Of a stretch of 64,000 bases of DNA, positions 36,907 to 45,417 are shown one piece after another (positions within the stretch are counted from its first letter, which is position 1; each line of letters begins with the position of its first letter). The stretch is from an uncultured Chthonomonas sp. Its GTDB lineage: Bacteria; Armatimonadota; Chthonomonadetes; Chthonomonadales; CAJBBX01. Under the pieces are notes generated by a model. The model was given only the letters and a program-made list of their open reading frames with translations. It was not told where the DNA came from and did not search any database. The position numbers and the translations under genes are program-made. The stretch lies in contig CAJBBX010000013.1 of NCBI GenBank assembly GCA_903951425.1, positions 35,938 through 99,937 on the forward strand, written 5' to 3'.

Positions 36907-39210
36907 ATGATAGGCCAGTGGCGCCCGGCAACCTGGTCAATCGCGGTGGCTGCTGCCGGGCTGTTGATTACGTCGGCATCGGCGGTCGGCGCGGAGCCCG
37001 CATCGCAGGCCTGGCCCTCATTCCGTGGTCCGAACGGCTCAGGCTCCGTGGAGCGGCCGTTGTTTGATCCGAGCCGATCCTCATTGCGGGTGGCCTGGTC
37101 GACGCCCGTGCCGGGCTCCGGGCACTCCTCGCCCATCACCGACGGCAAGCTGGTCTACGTCACGACAGCCACGCCGCGGTCCGACGGCCGGCTTCCGGCC
37201 GCGGCGGCGCACTGGGTGGCGGCCGCGTCGCTCATCGCGCTCTCGTGGCTGGGGCTGCTGCGGGCCGCCACAGCCGGGTTGACCGGGGCCTCCGTGGCAG
37301 GTACCGCCCTGCGGATCGGGCTCCTCTTTGTCCTGGCGCTCATGGGCGAGGACCTTTTCGCGTGCCGCAACGACGGCTTCAGGACCGCCGCGCTGCGCAT
37401 CCTGCTCACCTGGTGCGCGCTAGAGACGGCCCGGGCGCTGGCCGTAGACCGACGATGGGCGCGCCTGGCGATCGCCGCGCTGGGCATGGCATCGGCTTGG
37501 GCCGCGAACCACGCGCTGGTCGCCATGCCGGGCCTGCGCCAACCCGACTTCATGGCGGGCCTCTGCCTGCTTCCGCTTCTCCCGGCGGCGCTGGCGGCCA
37601 CCCATGCGGACGCGCGCTTCCCCGGCGTGGCCCTAGCCCGGCGCATCCTGCCGTTGGTCATCGTGGGGGCGCCTGTGGCCTTTCTGGTCCGTGAGACCTA
37701 CCTGATGCAGCTGATCCGCGACGCCGTCTTCTGGCGCACCCAGCCCATGGCCGAGTTGCCGTCAGGCTGGCCCGCCGCCGTGGCCGCGGTGGCGCTGGCC
37801 GGAGCGGGCGGGCGGCTCCTTCGGCGGAGCTGCGACGGTCGCCCGTGGGCCGCGGCCGGGCTGATCCTGCTCTCCTGGGCGGCGCTTGCCTGCCTGCCCG
37901 CGCTGACGGCCCCGGCGGTGAACGGCCTCGTCTACCTGAAGTACCAGCTTGCCCGCGGCCGCGTGGAAAGCGCCCTGGGACTGCCCGCGCTGGCCATCGT
38001 GGGCACGCTGGCTGGGCTCTCCTGCCTGGCGCCCTTCGCGCCTCGGCGTCTCGCGGCGCGGCTGACGCAGGGGCGGCTGGGCCGGGCATCTCTCCTGGCG
38101 CTGCCGCTGCTGGTGGGCGTGGCGCCCATGGCCGGCTCCCGGATGGAGGCCGCCGACGGCACGCAGTACGCCATTGTGGCCATGGACGCCGCCACCGGTC
38201 GTACGCGCTGGACCACCGCTGGCCTCGTGGGCAAGCCCGCCCACGGCAGCGCGTTCAACACGCAAGCCACTCCAACTCCTGCGCTGGCGGGCGAGCTGGT
38301 GGCGGGCTACTTCGGCGCGGCCGGGGCCTTCGCTTGCAACGCCGAGACCGGCGCACTGCTCTGGACCTACACCGACCTGCCCTACTTCTCCACCTATGGC
38401 GCGGCAAGCTCCCTGGCCGCCTCGCGCTCGGCCGTGATCGTGCAGTCGGACTCCGAGAAGCAAGCCTCGTACGTCGTCGCGCTCTCCCCGGCGAACGGAC
38501 GTCCGGTCTGGCGCCACGCCCGCGAAGAGGTGCAGACGTGGCGGTCGCCGATGGTCTTCTCGTATCGCGGCCGGGAGATCGTCTGCGCCTGGGCCAAGCA
38601 CACCTGTGACCTGCTCGATGCCGAGACCGGCGCGGTCGTCACCCGCGTACAGGGCATCGACGTCAGCGATCGAGACCCCGTGGCCAGCCCGGTGATCGAC
38701 CACGGGCGGCTGACGCTGGCCCTCCCGGAGCATCTCCTGGGCCTATCGCTGGACGGCCTGCTGGCCAAGCCGCGCCCGGCGGTGCAGGTTGCCGCCGCCG
38801 GCGGTGGGGGAGCGCTGGGGCCCGGATTGCCCGTCGTGCGGCCCGACGTGCGGCTGGCGCTCGGCGCCGACGGCCCCACGTGCAGCACCCCGACGGCCGG
38901 GCGAGACGGGCTCTGCGTGGTGAGCGACACCGGCGTGGTGCAGTGGTTCGCACGGGGCGCGAGCCGGAGCGCGTGGCGCGCCGAGGTGGGCGAGTGCCTC
39001 TCGTCGCCGTCGCTGGCGGGCGACCAGGTCTACGTGGTGAACGGCGCCGGGGTGCTGCACGTCTTCCGCGCGGGAGGCTCCCGGTCCGAGCCGCTCTGCC
39101 GAGTAGGGCTGGGCGAGGAGGTCCGCGCCTCGCCGGCTGTCTGCGGCGGCTCGCTGTTTGTCCGAACGCGCACGCGGCTGGTCTGCCTGCGGCCCTCACC
39201 GAGGCCCTGA
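36907..39210 (+). CDS. PQQ-binding-like beta-propeller protein with a multi-TM insertion
   Basis: ATG 36907; 'AWPSFRGPNGSGS...VAWSTPVPGSGHSSPITDGKLVYVTTATP' then about 270 aa of hydrophobic helices, then 'YAIVAMDAATGRTRWTT...FACNAETGALLWTYTDLPYFSTYGAASSL...VVALSPANGRPVWRHA' propeller blades. Confidence 0.8.
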   Translation: MIGQWRPATWSIAVAAAGLLITSASAVGAEPASQAWPSFRGPNGSGSVERPLFDPSRSSLRVAWSTPVPGSGHSSPITDGKLVYVTTATPRSDGRLPAAAAHWVAAASLIALSWLGLLRAATAGLTGASVAGTALRIGLLFVLALMGEDLFACRNDGFRTAALRILLTWCALETARALAVDRRWARLAIAALGMASAWAANHALVAMPGLRQPDFMAGLCLLPLLPAALAATHADARFPGVALARRILPLVIVGAPVAFLVRETYLMQLIRDAVFWRTQPMAELPSGWPAAVAAVALAGAGGRLLRRSCDGRPWAAAGLILLSWAALACLPALTAPAVNGLVYLKYQLARGRVESALGLPALAIVGTLAGLSCLAPFAPRRLAARLTQGRLGRASLLALPLLVGVAPMAGSRMEAADGTQYAIVAMDAATGRTRWTTAGLVGKPAHGSAFNTQATPTPALAGELVAGYFGAAGAFACNAETGALLWTYTDLPYFSTYGAASSLAASRSAVIVQSDSEKQASYVVALSPANGRPVWRHAREEVQTWRSPMVFSYRGREIVCAWAKHTCDLLDAETGAVVTRVQGIDVSDRDPVASPVIDHGRLTLALPEHLLGLSLDGLLAKPRPAVQVAAAGGGGALGPGLPVVRPDVRLALGADGPTCSTPTAGRDGLCVVSDTGVVQWFARGASRSAWRAEVGECLSSPSLAGDQVYVVNGAGVLHVFRAGGSRSEPLCRVGLGEEVRASPAVCGGSLFVRTRTRLVCLRPSPRP

Positions 39211-39274
39211 GGGCGGTATCCTGACGAGGGCCGCACGCCCGTGCTCCGCAACCGACTGGAGGCAAGACCGCACC

Positions 39275-40000
39275 ATGATGCTTAACTCCCTACCGGCCGC
39301 ACTGCTGGCCGCACTGCTGGCCGTGGCGGCCCTGCCCGGCTGTGCCCAGACCGCCCAGCCCGCGCTTGCGACCTACGCCGACAGGCTGGCGCCGTTGCCT
39401 GCGGCTCCGAAGGTGGAGATCGATGTGACGGCCGCGCCTGCCGCCAAGCCCTGGGCCGAGCGCGCGTCCAGGCTTGCCGCCGACTGGTTCCCGCACATCT
39501 GCCAGTTGCTCGCCACCGACGGTTTTCGCCCGCCCAAGGCCCTGAAGCTCACCTTCAAGCCAAAGATCGGGGCGCCGGCCTATGCGTCAGGCTCCGAGAT
39601 CACCATCGACTCCGAGTGGATCGCGGCGCACCCCGACGACTTCGGCGTGGTCATCCACGAGATGACGCACCTGATTCAGTGCTATCCCGGCAGCCGAAGC
39701 ACGCCCGGCTGGCTGGTCGAGGGTATCGCCGACTACATCCGCTGGTGGCGCTACGAGCCCGAGGCCCCGCGCACGCCCGTGGACCCGGACCGCGCCAAGG
39801 TGACCGACAGCTACCGCACCACCGCCTCCTTCCTGGCCTGGACCTCGGGGTGCTACCACCGTGGGTTGGTCCGCACGTTGGACAAGGCCTGCCGCGATCG
39901 GTCATACAAGCCCGAGATCTTTGAGCAGGCCACGGGCAAGACGCTCGAGACGCTCTGGACCGAGTACACCGACGGCCTCCGCAGGGCCAGGGGCAGGTAG
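39275..40000 (+). CDS. Basic secretory protein (BSP)-family putative metallopeptidase
   Basis: Signal peptide MMLNSLPAALLAALLAVAALPGCAQT; 'DFGVVIHEMTHLIQCYPGSRSTPGWLVEGIADYIRWWRYEPE' HExxH. Confidence 0.88.
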   Translation: MMLNSLPAALLAALLAVAALPGCAQTAQPALATYADRLAPLPAAPKVEIDVTAAPAAKPWAERASRLAADWFPHICQLLATDGFRPPKALKLTFKPKIGAPAYASGSEITIDSEWIAAHPDDFGVVIHEMTHLIQCYPGSRSTPGWLVEGIADYIRWWRYEPEAPRTPVDPDRAKVTDSYRTTASFLAWTSGCYHRGLVRTLDKACRDRSYKPEIFEQATGKTLETLWTEYTDGLRRARGR

Positions 40001-40048
40001 CAACCCGGTAGGGGCGCCCTCATTGGCGGAACCAGACCACCGACCTGA

Positions 40049-41655
40049 ATGATGCCGACGCCGACCGCCGAAGACAACCGGTTCCATGTCACCCGCCGGG
40101 CCTGGGCCATCGGCCTGGCCTGCGTCGTCGTCACGTGCCTGACGGTCTCCTACTCCGAGTTGGTCGTCCAGCGTGTGCATGTGGGGGCCATGCAGTTACC
40201 GCCCATCGCGGTGGGCCTCGTCTTCGGCCTGGCCTGCGTGGGCGCGTTGACACGGCGGCTGGGCAGGCCTGCCCTGGCTCCCCACGAGATGGCCGTGGTC
40301 ACCATCATGGCGTCGCTGGCGGCCATGTTCTCGTCGCGCGGGGTGGTGCAGCGCGTCATCCCCCTGTTGGTCTCGACCAACTTCAGGGCCGGAGACGGCG
40401 GCGGCTGGCGTGAGGCGTTCTTCGCGCATATCCCGCGGTGGGCTGTGGCCTGGGATCCGGCCGGCCCGGCCAGGCAACCGGTCTCCTCGGGCTTCTACAA
40501 CGGGCTCAAGCCCGGCGAGGCCGTGCCCTGGGGCGCGTGGATCGTCCCGCTACTGATGTGGGGCCTCTTCGTGGGTTGCGTCTGCTTCGCATTCCTCTGC
40601 TTGGCCGCGCTGCTGCGGAAGCCCTGGGCGGACCACGAGCGGCTTTCGTTCCCGCTGGCGCAGCTACCCATCGAACTGGCGCAAGCGGGCGCTCCGGGGT
40701 CCGCGGGGCTGGGCGGCGCGCCGCTCTGGGCGGGATTCGCCGTGCCGGCGGTGGTCTACACGCTGAAGGGGCTGCACCGGGTGATCCCTGACGTTCCCGA
40801 CGTGGTGACGCACCTGGACCTTCAGACCGTCCTGGCCGGTCCGCCGTGGGATGGCTGGCGCTGTTGGGGCTGGAGGTCTGGCTTGCTGCGGCGGCCTTCG
40901 GGCTCTTCCTCTTCGTCGTGGCCGTCGTCATGGCTCGCAGCACGGCCGAGGCGGGCATGCTGATGACGGAGACCTCATTCCTGCCGATGGACCTCTTCCG
41001 CCTCATGGGCAACCCGCAGAACCTGGGCGCGGCCAACCTGACTGCCATAGCGCAGTTCGACACCGCCTGGTGCCGCGACCAGCGCGGGTTGGTCCTCTGC
41101 ACCTTCCTGGACGGCATGGCCCTGGCGGACAAGGTGCGCCTCTCGCGGCGCTCGCTGGTGGCGGTCTTCGCGGTGGCGCTGGGCGCGGCGGCGGTCGTCT
41201 CGGGCGTGGTGCAGGTCTGGCTGCCCTATCACGTCGGCGCACTGAAGATGTACGACTACGCCTACCTGGGGCCGACCGTCTGGACCTTCGACGAGGCCAA
41301 GCGGATGCTGGCCGGCGAGCGAGAGGCGCTCCCGTGGCACGCGCTACCCAACGCCCTGGCGGGCCTGGCGCTCACCGCGGCGATGATAGCCGCCCGAGCC
41401 CGCACGCTCGCCTTCCCGCTGCATCCCCTGGCCTACGCGCTCTGCGGTTCCTGGACCATGATGGTGCTATGGTTCCCCTGCGTGGCAGCGTGGTTGGCCA
41501 AGGTCATCGTGCTGCGCTGGGGCGGCATGGAAGCCTACCGCGTGGCCCGGCACGCGGCCCTGGGCATGGTGCTGGGCGAGTGCGCCATGGCCGTGCTCTG
41601 GAGTGTGCCGGGCATGGTCTGGAACCTGCCTGCGCCCTCGTTCCCCTGGGCTTGA
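40049..41655 (+). pseudogene. DUF6785-type membrane protein, internally deleted and frameshifted
   Basis: ORFs 40049-40963 and 40846-41655 align in order with the intact paralog at 5787-7739 but switch frame near 40846-40865 and lack about 380 nt between 'LAGPPW' and 'AEAGMLMTETSF'. Confidence 0.7.
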
Positions 41656-41665
41656 CGCAAAAAGG

Positions 41666-41696
41666 CGGGCGCCCGGTTGGCTTTGACGGGCGCCCG
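41666..41696. terminator. Hairpin between convergent genes
   Basis: CGGGCGCCCG-gttggctttga-CGGGCGCCCG. Confidence 0.5.
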
Positions 41697-41838
41697 AAAG
41701 CTCCAGTGGCTGTCTGGAGCGCTGCACCTGCAGCAGGAGGTCCGCTGGGAGCGTACACCTGCCGAGCATGCGGCCAGCACGGTTGTGCTCCCTCCATTAT
41801 GAGGGTCTATCGTGAAAGCATCGTGAGAGATGGCCTCG

Positions 41839-43032
41839 TTACGGCGCCAGTCCGTAGAGTTCGGCGGCATTTCTCCAAAGAATCCGCTCGGCCCACATCC
41901 GCGCCCGCATGGGCGTGAGGTATCCGTCCTCCATCTTCTGCGTCAGGGCGACCTTCAGCGCGTAGCGCATGGCTAGCGAGGCGGCGTAGGTCTCGGTCAC
42001 CATCCAGGCATCGCCGCCCCAGCAGGCGCGGGAGGCGTCGCGCCCGGTCTCGATCAGCGAGTGGAGCGCCCGCACCGTCGCCGTGGTGCCGATGGAGGGG
42101 AGCCAGCAGAGGTCCGCGTAGACGTTGGCGTAGTTGTGGCTCAGGGCGCAGACCTCCTCGATCCACGGGTAGCCCATGTGGAAGAGGACGAAGCGTGTCT
42201 CGGGGTGCCGCTCGATCATGGGCTGTAGGTTCATGGGGTTCGAGCCGCCCAGCTTCCCCAGTCCCACGTGGTTCTGGAAGGGCAGTCCCGCCTGGGCGGC
42301 CGAAGCGCAGAGATGGTCGTAGATGTAGTCGCCGAAGACCCGATCGGCGTCGGGCCCCGCGTCGAGGTTGTTGAAGACCCGAGCCGCGTCGCGCTTGTCC
42401 ACCGGGCGGAAGTCCAGCGGGCGGTCGTAGGCCAGCGCGGACTTGAGGGCCACGGCGCCCCGGGCCTTGTGCTCGGCGATCACACGGTCGGCCATGGCCA
42501 GGTACTCGTCCAGGTCGGAGCAGGCGCCGTAGAGCCGCTGTGCGTTGTTGCCGTTGTGGTCGCTCGTCTCCGACGTCCGCCCGTAGACGAAGCTGTTGAC
42601 GCGGAGCGTGGGCGAGTAGAGGTCCGGCAGGCCGTTGTCGCTGCCCGGCGCCCAGTAGGCGTCGAGGACCGCTCGTCGGCACTTGGTGTAGTCGCGGAGG
42701 ATCGCCTCGTGGCTCACATCCAGCGCCAGCGTGGCGGCGGTGGCCTCCGACAGGCTCTCCCAGTTGCCGGTGGTGATCTCATCCACGCCGAAGAGGGAAC
42801 CCAGCCCCCGCTCGTACCAGTGGAAGTAGCTGTTGCCGCACATCAGCTCGAGGAAGGCGCGCCGGTCTTCCGGCCCGTTCAGCGGGACGCCGCTCCAGCC
42901 GACGTAGCTGTGGCTGAAGAGCGCCTCCAGCGTGCAGGGCTCGTCGGGCGGGAAGGGGCGGTGGTGCTCATGGGTGCTGATGACGGGTAGGCTGTCGATG
43001 TAGTCGTGCAGTGCGGCGACGTCGGAGGACAT
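41839..43032 (-). CDS. Amidohydrolase-family protein
   Basis: ATG 43032; 'YIDSLPVISTHEHHRPFPPDEP', 'GLPFQNHVGLGKLGGSNPMNLQPMIERHPETRFVLFHMGYPWIEEVCALSHNYANVYADLCWLPSIGTTATVRALHSLIE'. Confidence 0.85.
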   Translation of the reverse strand: MSSDVAALHDYIDSLPVISTHEHHRPFPPDEPCTLEALFSHSYVGWSGVPLNGPEDRRAFLELMCGNSYFHWYERGLGSLFGVDEITTGNWESLSEATAATLALDVSHEAILRDYTKCRRAVLDAYWAPGSDNGLPDLYSPTLRVNSFVYGRTSETSDHNGNNAQRLYGACSDLDEYLAMADRVIAEHKARGAVALKSALAYDRPLDFRPVDKRDAARVFNNLDAGPDADRVFGDYIYDHLCASAAQAGLPFQNHVGLGKLGGSNPMNLQPMIERHPETRFVLFHMGYPWIEEVCALSHNYANVYADLCWLPSIGTTATVRALHSLIETGRDASRACWGGDAWMVTETYAASLAMRYALKVALTQKMEDGYLTPMRARMWAERILWRNAAELYGLAP

Positions 43033-43108
43033 GGCAGGCGGCTCCCGGGTGGCGATGGTCCGGGGCATTATACAACGGCGGCCACGGCGCGGGCCTGGGA
43101 GGGATGCG

Positions 43109-43807
43109 ATGAGCCGGCTTCGATGGGCAGCCGTAGCAGTAGCCTGGCTGGCTGCTGGATCGGCTTCGGCGGGCGAGATTACGGGGACCGTGACGATCCT
43201 CGGCCGCCGACCCGCGGAGCTTCGCGCCGGGTACGTGGGCCTGACGGCGGCAGGCGAGAAGCATACGTGCTTCGCCGGCGCCACGCTCTCGTCCACGCGC
43301 GGCTCCGTGACCTGCACCACCTACAAGCCGCGCATCAGCGTGATGGAGTTCGACATAGCGGGCATCCGGTTCCGCCACGAGAAGGTCGAGCCGGGGACCT
43401 ACTTCGTCTACGTTCGTGCAGGCGACACCGCCACGTTCGGCCGCCGCGTGACCGTGGCCTCGGGCCAGGCGCAGGTCAGCGTGCCGATCCAGGTCGACCT
43501 GCGCCGCCTGGGCGCCCTGAAGGTGGCCGTCGCGCGCACAGGCAACCCGACCAACGTGATGGTCTGCCCGGCGCAGGCCAGGGGCGTGCCGCATAGCCCC
43601 GACGCATGGACCTCGCTGGGGCAGGACAAGGACGTCGGCAAGGGCCCGGTGCTCTTCTCCGGGCTGGCGCCTGGCTGGTACGCCGTGTCGCTGCGGACCG
43701 TTCACCGGGAGACCTCCCAGGGCGGCTCTTGGGCCACCTTCGAGGATCTTGGCGCGTGGTCGGTGGAGATCAAGCCCGGCAGACTTCAGACGATCCGGGT
43801 GCCGTAG
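43109..43807 (+). CDS. Exported protein, carboxypeptidase-regulatory-like fold candidate
   Basis: ATG 43109; signal peptide MSRLRWAAVAVAWLAAGSASA; 'GEITGTVTILGRRPAEL' and beta-rich 'FRHEKVEPGTYFVYVRAGDTATFGRRVTVASGQAQVSVPIQVDL'. Confidence 0.6.
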   Translation: MSRLRWAAVAVAWLAAGSASAGEITGTVTILGRRPAELRAGYVGLTAAGEKHTCFAGATLSSTRGSVTCTTYKPRISVMEFDIAGIRFRHEKVEPGTYFVYVRAGDTATFGRRVTVASGQAQVSVPIQVDLRRLGALKVAVARTGNPTNVMVCPAQARGVPHSPDAWTSLGQDKDVGKGPVLFSGLAPGWYAVSLRTVHRETSQGGSWATFEDLGAWSVEIKPGRLQTIRVP

Positions 43808-43873
43808 GAGCAAGGCCGTTGTTTGGGCCATACTCGCTTGTGCACGATCCTTTGAGGGGCAGGAGGGAAGGCC

Positions 43874-44650
43874 ATGGTAAAGCAGACGCGGCGCGAGGCG
43901 CTGGCGGCGGCGTCAGCGGTAGTGGCGGGACTGGCCGCCGGGGCTTCAGCCCAGGGCGCGGGCGATGATGACGCCGTGGTGATCCCGGCGGGACCATTCC
44001 TCTTCGGCTCTCCGCCCGAGGAGGCGGCAGCGGCGGCCCGGCGCTACGGCTTCCACCGTTCGTGGACCGAATCGGAGGCGCCCCGGCTCACCATCGTCCT
44101 GCCCGCTTTTGCCATCGACCGCTACCCGGTAACCAACGCCCAGTTCCACTCCTTCTGCCGTGCCACCGGCTACGCCCCACGGGGCCACTGGCAGGGGCCG
44201 GAGCCGCGCAAGGGCACGGAGCGCCACCCCGTCGTCATGGTCAACCGCGCCGACGCCCAGGCCTACGCCGCATGGGCCGGTAAGCGGCTCCCGACCGAGG
44301 AGGAGTGGGAGAAGGCGGCACGGGGCCGCGACGGCCGTGCCTTCCCCTGGGGCGACCGCTTCCTGCCGGACCGTTGCTGCTGGAACCGCGACCGCGCGGG
44401 CGCCTTCGTGGAGACGCTCCCGGTGGACGCATTCCCCAAGGGTGCGAGCCCCTACGGCGTCATGGACATGGCCGGCAACGTGGCCGAGTGGACCGCCTCC
44501 TCGCCGGGACCCGGCAGCGGCATCCTCAAGGGAGGGTGTTGGATGACCCAGTCGCCGCTGAATCTCCGCGTTGCCGCACGGGGCATGAGCGGCTTCGACA
44601 ACAACCAGAGCCTCTTCATCGGCTTCCGCTGCGTTCGGGAGGTTAAGTGA
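43874..44650 (+). CDS. FGE/SUMF1-fold protein, signal-bearing
   Basis: 'VVIPAGPFLFGSPPEEA...LPAFAIDRYPVTNAQFHSFCRATGYAPRGHWQG...HPVVMVNRADAQAYAAWAGKRLPTEEEWEKAARGRDGRAFPWGDRF...GVMDMAGNVAEWT' SUMF1 signature; twin-Arg N-terminus (TRREALAAASAVVAG). Confidence 0.93.
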   Translation: MVKQTRREALAAASAVVAGLAAGASAQGAGDDDAVVIPAGPFLFGSPPEEAAAAARRYGFHRSWTESEAPRLTIVLPAFAIDRYPVTNAQFHSFCRATGYAPRGHWQGPEPRKGTERHPVVMVNRADAQAYAAWAGKRLPTEEEWEKAARGRDGRAFPWGDRFLPDRCCWNRDRAGAFVETLPVDAFPKGASPYGVMDMAGNVAEWTASSPGPGSGILKGGCWMTQSPLNLRVAARGMSGFDNNQSLFIGFRCVREVK

Positions 44651-45417
44651 TGGCAGCTATCCGTGTGACGGGAATGCCAGGCAGCATGGGGATGACGCTC
44701 AGCCAGGTGCCCGCATTCCCCGGTGCGTCGTTCGGCGCCTCCATGCCCGAGGCCATCGGCAACTCGGCTGCGCCCTTCTGGTTCGGCAGCATCAAGCCCA
44801 CCTGGGGCGTGGGGGCGGCGGGCGAGGCGACCAGTTCCGGTGAGCAGCCCGGCGAGCTGGACTACACCGCGTACTTCACCAGCACGGAGGATACGGTCGA
44901 CATCCGCATCCGGGTCACGAACCGTAGCCGCACGCCCTGGGCGCAGAGCCTGGCCTTCAACTGCTTCAGCCCCATCGGCGTGCCGGACGTGCGCGACCAC
45001 GAGTGCCTGCGCCACTGGGTCGGCGTTCGCGGCAAACCCACGCTGCTGCGGCGCCTGCCCCGGCGCTTCGGTCCGCGCCCGGCCATCCAGCTCTACCCCG
45101 TCGAGGGCGGCCCCGGCTGGCGCGACATCCCCTTCGTCCGCAACTTCGCCTGCAGCCCCGACGACGTTGCGCTGGAGCCGTGGATGGCTATCGTCGCGCC
45201 GGACGGGCAGAGGCTGGTTGCGGCGGTCTCCAAGCCGGGCCTTTTCCTGTTCCAGAACCGCGAGTACTCCTGTATCCACTGCGGGCCCTCGTTCGGCGCA
45301 CTACAGCCCGGCGAGACAGGCTGGGGCCTCACGCGGCTCTACCTCGTCCGGCAGCCACTGGCGGACTGGTACGCCCGCATGAAGCGAGAGATGGCCGAAG
45401 CCCAGGCCGCCCCGTGA
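44650..45417 (+). CDS. Uncharacterised protein
   Basis: Starts at/overlaps the stop of the FGE-fold gene (TGATG); 255 aa, no family recognised. Confidence 0.65.
   Translation: MAAIRVTGMPGSMGMTLSQVPAFPGASFGASMPEAIGNSAAPFWFGSIKPTWGVGAAGEATSSGEQPGELDYTAYFTSTEDTVDIRIRVTNRSRTPWAQSLAFNCFSPIGVPDVRDHECLRHWVGVRGKPTLLRRLPRRFGPRPAIQLYPVEGGPGWRDIPFVRNFACSPDDVALEPWMAIVAPDGQRLVAAVSKPGLFLFQNREYSCIHCGPSFGALQPGETGWGLTRLYLVRQPLADWYARMKREMAEAQAAP

Noticed and set aside
40851-41918. 355-aa + strand ORF
   Set aside because: Third frame over the degenerate DUF6785 gene; Arg/Gly-rich shadow ORF that reads past the hairpin at 41666.
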